Shown here: positions 1-12,073 of the stretch, in pieces
How the letters are laid out: every line of letters starts with the position of its first letter
Numbering within the stretch: position 1 is the stretch's first letter
NCBI GenBank assembly: GCA_019321725.1
Contig: CM033106.1
Coordinates: 25,842,118-25,906,117, forward strand
Origin: Paulownia fortunei
Lineage: Eukaryota; Streptophyta; Magnoliopsida; Lamiales; Paulowniaceae
DNA: 64,000 nucleotides
Direction of reading: 5' to 3'
Notes under the pieces: generated by a model
What the model was told of the DNA's origin: nothing
The model's database searches: none
Seen by the model: the letters and a program-made list of their open reading frames with translations, nothing else
Translations under genes and position numbers: made by a program

Positions 1-1150
1 ATGGCCTCTTTCAACCGATTATTCATTATGTTCGAGACCAAATTGGCTTTTGGTGTCTCATATGAATTATACCCCTATGTCTTATCTTTCTATATCTTCA
101 TGCATAAACTCAATATGACATATATGGAGTGAGTTATGCCCAAAATATCAATATGTATCATACACAAATTTTCAGTCAAGTGTAAACTGTTTAACTCAAT
201 TTTTCTTATTACAATAGAAATAACTGTATTTCATGGTAAACATAAAAGTTATATATCTATCTCTTGATTTTCAATGGTTTAATAAACAAATCAAAATGAT
301 ATTGGAGCAAAACGTTATTATTGAAAAACGAACACTGCCCTCAATAATATCAAACAACGGATTATTCAAAATTTTAACTAAATTCTATATTTATTTCCAT
401 TTTTTTGTCATTTTGATATTACTTACAATATTTCAAATTAAATACATAAAAAGTAAAATAAACACTCAAAAACTAATCAAAAAGTTAAGCAAATGGTACT
501 CAATTAATAATTATAAAATTCACTCATCAATGGTTGTTGCTCTTATTTTTTATTTTAAGTTTTAAAATTTAGAGATGTGAGTTGGAAGAAATAATAATCA
601 ACTTAATTATTAAAGATTTATATAATAAGTTAATTATAAAATTACTCTTTTAAGGTATAAATAGACGGTTTAATTTTTTATTATTTTTTTAGTTCCCAAA
701 CCGCCACTGCACCGTTAAAATGGTGCTATTTTTGTTTCGTATTTTAAATCGCGATTTTTGTGATAAATCAATATTAACGGTACACTACGAAATGATTCGG
801 ACGGTTCGGGCGATTTTTTAAAAATTATAATCACCCCTAATTAACATAACGTGTACTGATACATAACATCAAACCTATAATAATAAACTAAAACATATTT
901 TCACAAAATTTATCTTTTAAAAAACATCACTGAAAAAAATAAATTTTCGTTCTCATGTTTAAGGCCATGTATAACTTCTTGTCCCTCATTTTTTTTTTTA
1001 CCACCACCTCTCACATTCCTAAGAATATACTATAACAATAAATACAATTACAAGGGTTTAATAAGATAATATTTTATTATGTTAAAGTGTAAACTTAAGA
1101 GAGTATTTTTAAAATATTAAATTTTAATTTAAAAATTAAATAAAGTTGTT
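1..1150. other. Intergenic AT-rich DNA upstream of the SNF5/BSH gene
   Basis: No supported gene is seen. The stretch is AT-rich with short ORFs only. Between about 690 and 839 the composition changes: GC-containing motifs such as AACCGCCACTGCACCG and GGACGGTTCGGGCG appear, ending in AATCACCCCTA. Read on the minus strand this end is TAGGGGTGATT, which resembles a hAT-type element terminus (see the separate entry). Confidence 0.6.
690..839. mobile_element. Possible terminal fragment of a hAT-like miniature element
   Basis: The right edge reads CACCCCTA; its reverse complement begins TAGGGGTG and is followed by a CCCGAACCGTCCG block, as in plant hAT-type miniature elements. I could not place a matching left terminus or a target-site duplication, so this may be a truncated or decayed copy. 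The element at 59861 has a related terminus. Confidence 0.3.
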
Positions 1151-1159
1151 ATTCTTGAA

Positions 1160-2700
1160 TCTTGAAGTTGCTATTTCTCCTTCTCTTGCATCCATATTGT
1201 CTCAGTTTTCCCTCTCCCAGACAGTACCACTCCGCTCAACCAGTCCCGGAAGAATCACAAATCGACTGCAGTTGAAGTTTGATCCACTTTAAAGAGCCGA
1301 AAGGTAACCCATAAACCTTTTGATGTTTTCTTTGTAAAATTACTTGTTTGGGCTGTTTGGGAAACTGAAGTATGGTTGGTGGTCGGTTTTCGGTTCTCGT
1401 TTCTCGTTTCTTGTGAGAAAAGAGAGAGAGTTGCTAAACATAATTTTATTAACAAATTTGTGAATTTCTAGGTGGTTTGTTAGCTGGGCTGTTGAAGTTT
1501 GTTCACTCGAAGGACGATTGTGTAATGGGGTGAAAAGGGTGGGAAAGCTATGCTATTGTTTGATGGGAAGAGTTGATTTTCTTGAAATTATCCAAAACTC
1601 TATTGAGGCGACTTTTTATTACTGTTAATCTGTTATTTTTTAGGCATTTCACTTGATTACTGTGTACAAGAGTCTGATACGAGCTTTCATAACTAGAATG
1701 AAGGAGTTTTTGTTTGATGTTGGCAAATATTTTGTTTATTGAATTTCGAAAAGGGCTTGGGACGATATGTGCAGTTTGTTGCATTGATTTCATTCAGTAA
1801 TTTAGGTTCTTTTAAGTTGGTTCTGAGAAGAGTTACAAAATTGTGGTGAAATGCTTGCATGGAAAATCTTCTTTCTGATAAGGTTTATCTCCTTTTCCAA
1901 TCACCTACACTATTTGTGATGGGCTCCTAGGGGCTGGGGAGTTGGAACAGGGGCTGTAGGCGTCTGGGATGAGACTAGAAGTCTGGGATACTGGATAAGT
2001 TTTTCTTTGAAATAGTCAACAATAATTCATGTGGAACGGAATGGTTTGCCATTATTGCAATGTATATAAGCCACAATCGCACAGATTCTACCTGTAGAAA
2101 TGTGATATCTGAGCTTGGGGCACAAGGATCTAATTATTTTCTGGTTGGTCTTGCAATTTTTCGCTCTCTGAGTTTTTATATTGACTTCAACTTTCCTATT
2201 TTAAATCACTTTTTTTAATTTGTTGGGTTATGCAAACACAGTTTTGACTTTGGGGCCTTATGTAACGTAGCAAGATATATGAAGATAAATGATGGCTTGA
2301 TTTGTGTTTCCAAATACATATGCACCCGGTAATATTAGTCATTTGTGCTTAATAAAGAGAATTATTTCAATTCGAGTGGATGATAAAACTAAGAACTTAC
2401 CTAAATTGTCTCACTAGTGGTAGAGGTACTTGATTCTATAATGCTCTCATTAGCACTTTTATTCATTTAGATAGAATTTATTTAATTATCCTTAACATGT
2501 TTCATCTAATGTGCGGTTTTATTATTCACTTGGCATCGCATACCAAAGTTGCTAGTTATTTCTAATAAAAACTCTGATGCATTTTGGAATACATGACATC
2601 AATTCAAAATTCAGGCTGAAGGGTCAGTGTCCAGAGTGCCTAATTGAACTTAATAATCATCAACAGAAATTAAGAGAGGCGGCCGAGGAGAAGTGGAAGC
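1160..2700 (+). other. 5' untranslated leader of the BSH-like gene with a probable leader intron
   Basis: Inferred transcript leader. A candidate first exon ends at 1303 with donor AAAG|GTAACC. The acceptor AATTCAG is followed at 2615 by a leader segment with no ATG until the coding start at 2701. That makes a 1.3-kb leader intron (1304-2614), a common arrangement in plant housekeeping genes. The transcription start is not determined. Basis: splice motifs and the absence of upstream ATGs in the second leader exon. Confidence 0.45.
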
Positions 2701-5700
2701 ATGAAATCACACTCGCCGTGGGGCACAGCCAAGAACCCCGTCAAGTTCCGGATGTAAATTAATGGCTGCCTCTCTCTCTCTCTCTCTCGTTCGTGATATA
2801 AATATTTATCCACATGAATTTCTGCTTTCTATGTACGAAAAGTTGACTTAGGGTATTCATATTGCTAATGTACAGCCCGACTGCAGACAACCTTGTTCCA
2901 ATACGCCTGGACATTGAAATTGATGGGCAGAGATTTAGAGATGCTTTCATCTGGAATCCGTCTGGTAATTTTTAGGGTTTCCATGCTTCTATACCCACAA
3001 ATATTATGCACCGTTCTATGTTTTTCCCATTATATTGATTTTCTTGTGTCATTCTTGATGTTATCCCTTGGATAGTATTTCAATTTTAACTGGTCATTCT
3101 TCATGCTTCACTTTTCTCAGTAAGGATCATAGAGTTAACATATTAAAGTTTTGAAATTCCTTCAACGCATGTTGATAAAATAGAAATACATATCTTAATG
3201 AAGATCAATTATTGAATAGGATTTACTCAGTTGTTCCTTTCTATTTTTGCCAGAGGGCGATACAGCAAGGGAGTAGCCTCCCCTTCTCCGATACCCTTCC
3301 TGTGACATACTGTAATTAGTTGTTGAAACATTAATCACTAGGTTAAACTTTTGGTGTGGGTGATAGAGGAGGTTCAAATCATTTTTATACTCTCTATTAA
3401 TCGGCATAAGAGGTTTCTCAATTCTCCTAATTTCTGTAGTTGGCTGCTTATATTATGAAATCTGGGAGCTAAATTTGTGTTTTTGTTAATGTAGATCCTG
3501 ATTCTGAAGTGGTGGTGTTTGCAAAAAGAACAGTCAAAGACTTGAAGCTTCCTCCAGCTTTTGTCACACAGATTGCCCAATCCATACAGGTATTGTATAT
3601 CTACCCATTCCTGAAACACATTATACTCACTGTATCATTTTTTATGCTTTATCTTGATTAATCACAAGAGCTGTGGGTAAATGACATCCTCTGTGATACA
3701 CTAAGAAATTAGTGTGTGTCATTTCATCAGTTGCTTCTTTGTTCCTTATTTGCCTAGCGATGAACTTCATTGTAATTATCAACCTTACCCTTGCTAAGAA
3801 CATTTAAGCTTGTAGCATATCTATTACTATTAGCTATATCCCTACCATGTAGGATAGAATCTCTGGCCCAAGGTACATCTACAGATTTCTCTTAAGTATA
3901 TGTGGTTTAACTAGTTATAAGGATAATTTGCTGCATGTAAATTACCTATTAAGTTTCCACTTGGAGTCCGAAAGGCTGTACAAGAACTGTCGGATCTTTT
4001 CTTAGTAACATGACCTTTTCTAACTCAGATGATTAGAGACAAAAATAGATATTTAATTGTGAAGAATGACAGAGGCCTTTCAGTAATAGCCATCGACATG
4101 TTGGGATTTGTTTACAATGGTTGGCCTGGTGTTTAAGGCTTATAGATTCACTGATGCATATTTTGTTGCATATATATGTCTGACTGTTGATTCAAATGGC
4201 AAATATTGTAGACACAGCTAACCGAATTTCGATCATATGAAGGGCAAGATATGTATACTGGCGAGAAGGTTGTTCCCATCAAGGTTTGGCATCACTGATT
4301 TCTCATTACAATCATTTCCTTTTTCACCAATATAATGCATCTATTTTTGTTTGGTTAACAAAACAAAAAAGTATTGGTGGTGATTTTTGTTTTTCTCTTT
4401 CTCTGTTGACCCAGCTTGATCTCCGTGTTAACCATACTCTTATTAAGGACCATTTTCTATGGGTAAGACCAGCCAAGATCTATTATTTGTTCTTGAATCT
4501 TTTGCTGAGAATTATGAATTTCATATGAAACAATCTTTCATTTTGCATGTGCTGCTTTAGTCATTGGTAAGAATGTAAATACAAAAATTTCAGGATTTGA
4601 ACAACTTTGAGAGCGATCCTGAAGAATTTGCCAAAAATTTTTGCAAAGACATGGGCATTGAAGATCCTGAAGTTGGAGTAAGCACTTGCAATTAACCTTT
4701 ATTTGGAAATATTGCAATACTATGACGATCGGTATGCATTTATTTACATGGAAAATCTTCACACACTTTCCGCATGGTCTTATTTTGTTGTCAGTTACTT
4801 TTAGATATTTTCCATATGATTTTGAATTTAGATCTGCACTGTGCTATAATAGGAAGGTCATGGCAGCAACATTAGAACTTGGTTTGTGCATTTTTTAAGA
4901 AAATTATCTGTTTCAATGCCATGGTCTTGTCTTTCTCTCCTTTCTAATAATTTTGTTTCTTCTTCTGGCTGATTGAAAGAGAATTATATTGTGCATAACT
5001 GACGTTATTTTGTTCCATCCAAACTTTTCTTTTCTTCTTCCCGAAACCAACCTGCAAATAGTGTTAATGTTTCAAAGACCAATATGCTAGCTGTGTATCA
5101 ATAAAGGTGTAAGTTGTAAGCACTAGTCCTGATGCTCGTGAATACTAGGAAAAAATTAAAAGTTGAGGTTATTTTTTTGGATTTTTAGGTAATCCCTGTA
5201 CACATCACCATTTAATTCTTCATAGCTGCCAGACGACCTGGACTCTATAAGCCAATCACTCAGATAATCCACTTGCTTGAGCGCCAGGTGCTTAATGATA
5301 GTGGAGTGCATGAAGGATTTTTCTCATATTTCATTACGGACATAAATGAAATACATATCTATGTCAAATTGTGCAAATATAACGAATAGTTTTACTAATA
5401 TCAAGCACCAAGGTGACAAGATGGTAGCCAACAGTATAAGCAATAATTATGCCTCACAGTATTTTAGTGCTACATTGAGAGAGAGCACAAAAATATAGAC
5501 GCTACTTAAGTCAGAGACTTACCTTGCCACCCCTCCCCATACAATAGACTTGGAACTTCTTTATCAATTGAAGGTAATTTCTATCTACATGATGAGGAGT
5601 TATTACCCATTTTATCAGGTGAAACTGAATTCAGGGACTATAGAACCGAATGTATCTACCACCTACATAATTGGTAACCATTACCTTACTGGATATTGCA

Positions 5701-7241
5701 AACTTACATGACATGATATCTGTTCTACCTCTTTTAATTATTAATTCTGTTTCTTGCAATCATGGGTCTGAATTATTAGTATTCTACACTTAGTTTGTTG
5801 TCAACTTATTGTTAAAAATTTAAATTTATAAAGAAACGTTTCTTGTTTCATTTTTTTTGTTTATTTTTTATTATTTTTTCCCTTATAAGTGTTAATTGCA
5901 TGTGTCTGTATATTCGAATTTTATTATTAAGACCGCTTCATGTTTTCCCTGGAGATTAAGACCACCCACACCTTTTGTATAATGTTGACTGAGGAATTTG
6001 TTATGCTACTTCTGGACTTTTGGCTGCATGAAATGAAAGCTGAGGCATTTTCTTTTTCTGAATCTCTCTCTCTATGTGCATGTGCCTACATATAGTTGCT
6101 TATATGGAGCATGCAGTTCTGGCCATGATCTAAATGTGTATTGCATTTAGCGCGGCTGCTTCTAGTTTACTTGTAATAACACTGTGTGGTTTTCTGTTAC
6201 ATGATTTGCACTTGAATTTGAATTATAAGCACTTCTGCTGCATGTATATTAATCCAGCATTGACATTGCAGCCTGCCATTGCAATTGCAATTAGAGAACA
6301 ACTTTACGAGGTGAGTTGATTTTATGGGATACACATGTTTATCATATCTTTGTACCTTATGTTATTGTTGTGCCGATTTTGTGATCAATCATGTCAGTTT
6401 ACAACTTTTTGCCTTTCATGCTTTAGATTGCTGTACAAAATGTGACTTCAGCCCGTGAAAGCAGAATAAACAAGAAAGGGCGCAGAGGGCCTGAACATAT
6501 CCAAGCCAGGTCTCTTCTTGTTAAATTCAAAACTTTTTAACTTTTCACTTTTAAAATGAACAGCCCAAGCATTATGTGAAAAAATGAATTTGATTTATGC
6601 AGCTTTCAGTGTAATTTTTCACCTAATTTTAGTTACAAACTCTTGCTTTTGTTTCTTCCCTCCTCTTCTCTCTCTCAGCAAGACTGGTGGGAATGCTGTG
6701 GACTTATTCAAGTTATTTGGCAATAAATCAAGTGTCATCCGGTAAGTGCTAACATTTTGTCCTTAAAGAGGAAATATATATATAAAGGTGGAAAGATTTT
6801 CTCCAGGCTCTAAATATGCCTAATATTGTGGACTGCATTCTTCATTGTAAATATGGCTCTCATATATCTTTCAACGGTATCCATGTTGATGTCCTGCAAT
6901 CAGTTCCTTGTTTGGTGGTTCTTCTAAGCAAATATAAACTCATCAGCTGGTTCCTGCTTCCAGAAAAGGCATACATACGATGCAAGAGTTTATAGTAGAA
7001 AAATTTTGATTCAGATTTAGTCAATCATATTGCAATCAAATTCCTTAACTTTAATTCTCAAAAATACATATCGTTTCATTTCTTGATTTTATCACAACAC
7101 TACCACCATTAAAGGGAAGTCTGTTGTTAATCTCCCTTCAGGAAGAGGAAAGAGTGGGACGTATATGAACCCATTGTTGATCTCTTATCAAATGAGGAGG
7201 TGGACGCCCTCGAAGCAAAAGAAGAAAGGAATGTTAGATGA
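2701..7241 (+). CDS. BSH: SNF5/INI1-type SWI/SNF chromatin remodelling subunit (BSH-like), 241 aa, 10 exons
   Basis: Core subunit of SWI/SNF ATP-dependent chromatin remodelling complexes in the nucleus. Coding exons: 2701-2753, 2876-2964, 3495-3589, 4212-4283, 4415-4462, 4594-4677, 6272-6310, 6427-6509, 6679-6741, 7142-7241. Together they make 726 nt, 241 codons plus stop, in frame throughout; Arabidopsis BSH is about 240 aa. The protein starts MKSHSPWGTAKNPVKFRIPT and has the SNF5 domain signatures LVPIRLDIEIDG, WNPSDPDSEVVVFAKR, VVPIKLDLRVNHTLIKDHFL and NNFESDPEEFAKNFCKDMGI. The tail is VYEPIVDLLSNEEVDALEAK. The second SNF5 repeat is more diverged, as usual in plants. The start is the first ATG of the second leader exon. 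All introns are GT-AG; the largest, 4678-6271, is about 1.6 kb. No truncation or frameshift is visible. Confidence 0.95.
2771..2788. repeat. (TC)9 microsatellite
   Basis: Perfect dinucleotide run lying in BSH-like intron 1, shortly after the donor at 2754. Confidence 0.9.
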
Positions 7242-8318
7242 CAGAAGACTTGCCTTTGCAATTTCTTCTGTAGATCATCTTCTGAAAGAGAGCAGTTGTG
7301 TTTGTTTGCTCAGAAGTATTAGACAATCCCATACTGTATTTCCCAGTTCCTACATAGTATGGTTAATCTAAGTGATTTTTTGCAGTACATTTTGCACACC
7401 ATTATTACTGAAATTCTTGCTATATCTCAGTTGCATAGGAGATTTGCCAATAAGGTGGTTGGCGCTCCACTCTTATGGCTTGATTTTCTTGCCTCTTGGG
7501 AAAACCCATAATGAACCCAGATGTTGCATATACAAGTCTATTTATGCACTCTTTTATTGAACAATTTTTTCAGAGCTGAATATGGTAGTTTTGTTTGTTT
7601 GTTTTTTTTTTTAATTTACATTTCAAATATAAAATATAAGTCAAAGATTCTAATTGTCATTCCTTTCCAGGTTTTGATTATAAATCTGAGAATTAACAAA
7701 AAAAAAAAAACATTTAAATCCGAATTTATTATAGGAATTTCAGTTGGGCGATTTGCTTGATGACAAATGGTTGGATATGTAATTATATAATGCTATCAAT
7801 CAGTAATTAATAATTAATAATTAATATTAATAATTTTTTGTAATTTAAAATTAAATGCCAACTATTAGAAAAATATTATTCTAATCTAAAACTTGAAAGT
7901 ATTAGAACTTCAACTTTACTACAATAGTAACGCCGTTGGTTTGGAGATTTGAAGTGTGACGTGAGAAACAACTGTTTACATAATAAAATCTCGATATTTT
8001 TTTAGAAATGATATAAAAGAATATATAAGATTTTGAAAAAAAATGTTAAAATTAATGAAAATCTGGTCTTGATTGTACAAGAATTGATTTTATTTTTTAT
8101 TAATTTTATATGGTAGAAAAAATAGTACCAATATTTTGTCTAATTTATCCTTAGAAGGTAATCATAGTTTGATTTACCACATCCGCAGGCAGCTCAGTCA
8201 ATTCCTTTATTTTAAGAAGAAAAGAAATGGAAAACTCACAAAAGGGTCGATAATTCCACAGAAAGAAAAGACCATCGAAAAAGGTTTTGGAGAGAGAATT
8301 TCAGAGAGAGGAAGAGAA
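7242..8318. other. Intergenic region and leader of the next gene
   Basis: This holds the 3' untranslated region of the BSH-like gene, then AT-rich sequence with runs such as repeated TAATTAATAATTAA near 7800-7840. From about 8200 a purine-rich segment (GAGAGAGAATTTCAGAGAGAGG) leads to the ATG at 8319 and probably is the leader of the next gene. No other coding signal is seen. Confidence 0.55.
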
Positions 8319-11300
8319 ATGAGAGAGATCTCAAGTGGGAGAGGATCGCGTCTTTTGGCTTTATTTTCTTCAATTTCTCTGCTCTTCATTTCAGGTTCTC
8401 TCGACTTAGATCGTCGTTTGATTCTTTACTTTTACAGGAATATATTATGCTTATAACATGCTTGCATTTATTTTTACATGCATGATCATTTCGTCGTCTT
8501 TGTTTACTTTTCTCTTTTTGGGAAAATGAAATTTGTTAGGTTATAATTTATTTTTATTTTTTGTGAGAATTTTGGGTTGGCGGAAATAGTTGAATTTATT
8601 AGGTTCTGTTATTTTTTTTTTTAAAATTGTGAATTTGGGGATTATAATTTGATGTGATCCCTTCAAATTGAAATATCTCATGTTCTGCCAAAAAAAGGAA
8701 AGGAAGAGGAGGAGTAAAGAAAGAAAGGAATTAACGCAAGAAGATGAACAAGTATTTGTCAAAATGTAATTTTGTTGTTCAATATTGTGTAGAAAGTGAT
8801 TGGAGACAAATGAAATTAAAAGTGAAAAAGCATAAGACAAATGGAAAAGTTCCAGCAGTAACCTTTTGTTGCTGAGGATTATTTTGTGCTTCATTGGGTT
8901 TGTTGAGAAACAAAGGAAAAACAGGTTCAAAATTGGATAAATGGAGGAGAAGGTAGGAAATTCTTAGTAAGTTGTATACTTATATCACATGTAATTTTCT
9001 GTTTTATATTTATTTCCCTTCATTTTCGTGCATTTTTTCGTAGTTAAATAATTCCTTCCGGTCCTTTCCCCGCAGAACTAAAAAGTCATACCCATTTTGA
9101 AGCCTATGCGTCATTTGTTTCTTTTTTCTCCACTTTGACCACCTTTACATTCAAGCGCAAGAAACAGATTATAGATATTGGTAATTGTAGTTTGTAAACT
9201 AATATAGATGCCCTAACAAGGGATTTACAAGGATTATATGAAATGAGACATGAAATTTGTGGCTTAACCGTAGGATTTTTAGTTAAGACTTGACTGGGAG
9301 CTAGTAGTTGCTATTTGGCCATTACTATATGTCAAAGCTTGGTTCTGCTAGATGCAGGTTGAAGCTTTTTGGTTGTTGTGAAAAATGTAGAAATTTTTTA
9401 GGGATGAGTTTAAGCATTAGAGACATACCAGAATCTTCACATTTTTTCTTCCATCTCTTCAAATGATATGCAGGAATTGATATACTTAGGAATAGAATGA
9501 ACATAGCTAAAGACTACAGGTAGGCTGGAATGAGATTGACAAAACATATCTCGCTTTTGCCATTTCAAAAAATGAAGTAAACAGTGGAATTTAGAATCTT
9601 GATTCCTTCCTTATATTGGCATGCAAGATTAAGTCAAGATTTGCTAAAATACGCTTGTTCTTGTTCTTGTGATTGGGTGATAATTGTAATGGTGAAGTGT
9701 GTGGTTGTTGATAGGTGTTATGGTAGGTTGAAGAAGGGCAATGAGGTGGCAAAGGGGTGGGGATTGTTATGAATAAGAGAAATGATAGCACAGTTGGTAG
9801 GGAAAGAGGTAGCAGTAGTGTGGGATTGGATCAAGTGTTTGGGCTGTCTGGATTGGGTACCAAAGGAATCAGGTAGACCAATTCTGCTACCCCAACCTAC
9901 TTGAGGGTACAGAGGGATCAAGCTTTGGGTAGTTCATGTGGGGTTCCATATTCTCTTTTATATTCTTTCTGGTTGTTTGCTTTTTGTTTCAAAGATTAAG
10001 CAAAAAATGACATACCTTGAGTGGAAGCATTGGTGGTTGTTGGTGGCAGTGGCAGAGGCAATTGTCAGTGGTTGAAGAGGAAGAAAATTAGATTAGAGAA
10101 ACAGAGAAAGCAATAGGGTGAGGATCTCGTCGGTGACTCAATGGTTGAAGACAATGGTGGAGCCAATGGTCAATGTATGTGAGATGGTGAAGTTTAAACT
10201 AAGGGAAGACTATGGTGCCTATTTATAGCTACCACAGTGGCTGTGAGACTCATGGAAGGACATAAGTGAGAGGCTGAGAGACTAGGAACAAAGGGAGATA
10301 CAAGAGAGATTAAGAGAAAGGACTGGGAATTAGGCATTTAGGACTAAGGGAATGCATTTGTATTTCTCATTTTTCACCTTTTCTTGGCTTTGGCCTTGTG
10401 TAGATTTGCCCGACCCCGAGATCAGAGCTGCAAACACTCTATGTTTTACCCCAAAATCCAATCTGAAGTGGTTCTATCCAACAAAAACTACCCAAAAAAA
10501 TGCTCAGATTACATGAGAACCCAGTAAAATTAGGGCTGTTGGCAACCCTACGAACATTGTGTGATGGGAAAAGTGAGGGTTTCTGTGTGGTGGTCTGGTG
10601 GAGGCGAGAAAGGTGATACGGGGCTAGATGTATGGTGGCATAAAGTTGGGAAGGGACCTGGGTCAGCGCAAGAGGTGAGGTGGTGTGGGAAGCAAAATTA
10701 AAGATGGAGGTTGGTTCTTGGTCGTAAAAAAGGTTTAGTAATGGTGTTACGTTGGATGAGGGCTGTAATTAGTTAGTAAGTTGTGGCAGCATAAAAAGGG
10801 GGTTGGGGGGGGGGGGGGGGAGACAAAAAGAGAGAGAGACACACACGTGCGCGCACGGAGAGAGACAGATAGAGAATGGAAGAATCAAAGGTTGTCCTTG
10901 TTTTCGTTGTCTGTGTTTGAGGCTGCTTTAATCTTCAAAATTAGGTTCATCCTACAGTGCTTGGGAATGGCCGCTTTCATAGGGGGTTGGAAGAATAACA
11001 AATCCCGTATTTTTAAGTAGTCGAGATTTCCTTGAGAATGATTTTACTAATGGATCAGACATTCTAAACATGATAGCAGAATGAACTTAGGGGCACCGAT
11101 CCCGTAACTCTTTCTTGTTTACTACCTGCCACCTTAGGATCAATAGATGTCCTAAATATGTAGTAAAGTCGTTACTTTTCTATAGTAAAATTCTCCCTTC
11201 ATTAGTAATTTTAGGAAATATATTTTCTTTGTAACTTGCCTTCTTTGTGTTAAATTGAGTGCTATGTTACTTAAGTGGGTTATAGAACATGAACTGAAAC

Positions 11301-12073
11301 GTGTATATTTTAAAGTCCTTGCTTCTGAGATGGAGAGTTTCAGAAAACATCTGCCGATTGAGGCAAATATATTTCTATGAGAAATTCACCTTTTTTTATT
11401 ATGTTTTATTATCATCAACGCCCCCTCAATGCAATGTAACTTTATCAAATTGGCTTGAGGAGTCTAGGTGTTTTTTATTTTATAAAAAATCAATGCTTAG
11501 TGCTCTGTTTGTCTGCATGTCCTCCCTTTGTCGACTTTTTGCTTCCAATGTGTTTTATTTGGGAGATATATTACTGAGGGAATTTTTCAAACAATGCGTT
11601 GCCTTGATAAGTATCTAGTAGATGTGGTGGTAACAACATTCATTCTTAAAGCATTACTATTGCATCTTGAGTTTTTGTCACTTGCTTCAACAGAGGGGTC
11701 ATTCTGTTTCAGATTAATATTTTCTCCTAAAGTATTTTTCCTCAGCGAAAGCTGCTGTGGCATTATCTTACTAGCAGTTGAAGAAGATTAGCCCCTTTTT
11801 ATCCATTGACTCCCTCTTGGATATTAAATTTTCCATGCAGCTTATTCTAATGATTCATCAACTCCAAAAAATGGAACAAAAACAGAATCTCATGGTGGCA
11901 GCAAGGGATCCACGATAGCATTTATATGTTTGGCACTTGTGGCAGTTGCTCTGCTATCATTTTTCCTTTTCAAATTTTGGCAAAAGAAGAAGCGTGAAGA
12001 GCAGTACGCTCGTTTACTGAAGTTGTTTGAGGAGGATGATGAGCTCGAGCTGGAGCTTGGTCTACGGGATTGA
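8319..12073 (+). CDS. Small type-I single-pass membrane protein of unknown function, 102 aa, 2 exons
   Basis: Exons 8319-8394 and 11841-12073 join in frame (309 nt, 102 codons plus stop) across a 3446-bp GT-AG intron. Exon 1 encodes MREISSGRGSRLLALFSSIS and then LLFIS, a likely signal peptide (basic n-region, hydrophobic core). Next come a short Ser/Thr/Gly/Asn-rich lumenal or extracellular segment with N-glycosylation sequons (NDS, NGT), a hydrophobic membrane span of about 20 residues (AFICLALVAVALLSFFLFKF), a basic stop-transfer stretch (WQKKKREEQ) and a highly acidic cytosolic end (LFEEDDELELELGL). I do not recognise the family and give no function. ATG 8319 is the first in its frame after an upstream stop. 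The exon join is inferred from splice motifs (TTTCAG|GTTCTC, CATGCAG|C) and frame; retention of the intron would stop the protein about 20 codons into it. Confidence 0.7.
8395..11840 (+). other. Large 3.4-kb intron of the small membrane protein gene
   Basis: No coding exon is recognised inside. Its middle, about 9580-10830, is less AT-rich than the flanks and reads as if inserted. On the minus strand it has a TATAAATA box (about 10219-10226), then a C/T-rich leader and an ATG at 10030 running into a good splice donor (CTCAAG|GTATGT). It also has a 16-base G run at 10805-10820 followed by GA- and AC-rich sequence. See findings. Confidence 0.55.
10805..10820 (+). repeat. Pure (G)16 run
   Basis: Sixteen uninterrupted G on the + strand, in the sense of transcription of the host intron, followed by a GA-rich segment. 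It could fold as a G-quadruplex; length is likely to vary between individuals and reads. Confidence 0.85.

Noticed and set aside
233..565. 110-codon open frame upstream of the BSH-like gene
   Set aside because: Translation is AT-driven (Ile/Lys/Phe/Asn-rich), no motif, no splice context; typical of AT-rich intergenic DNA.
8136..8318. In-frame upstream extension of the small membrane protein
   Set aside because: The extension opens with TTG, not ATG; the first ATG in the frame is 8319, which gives a good signal peptide.
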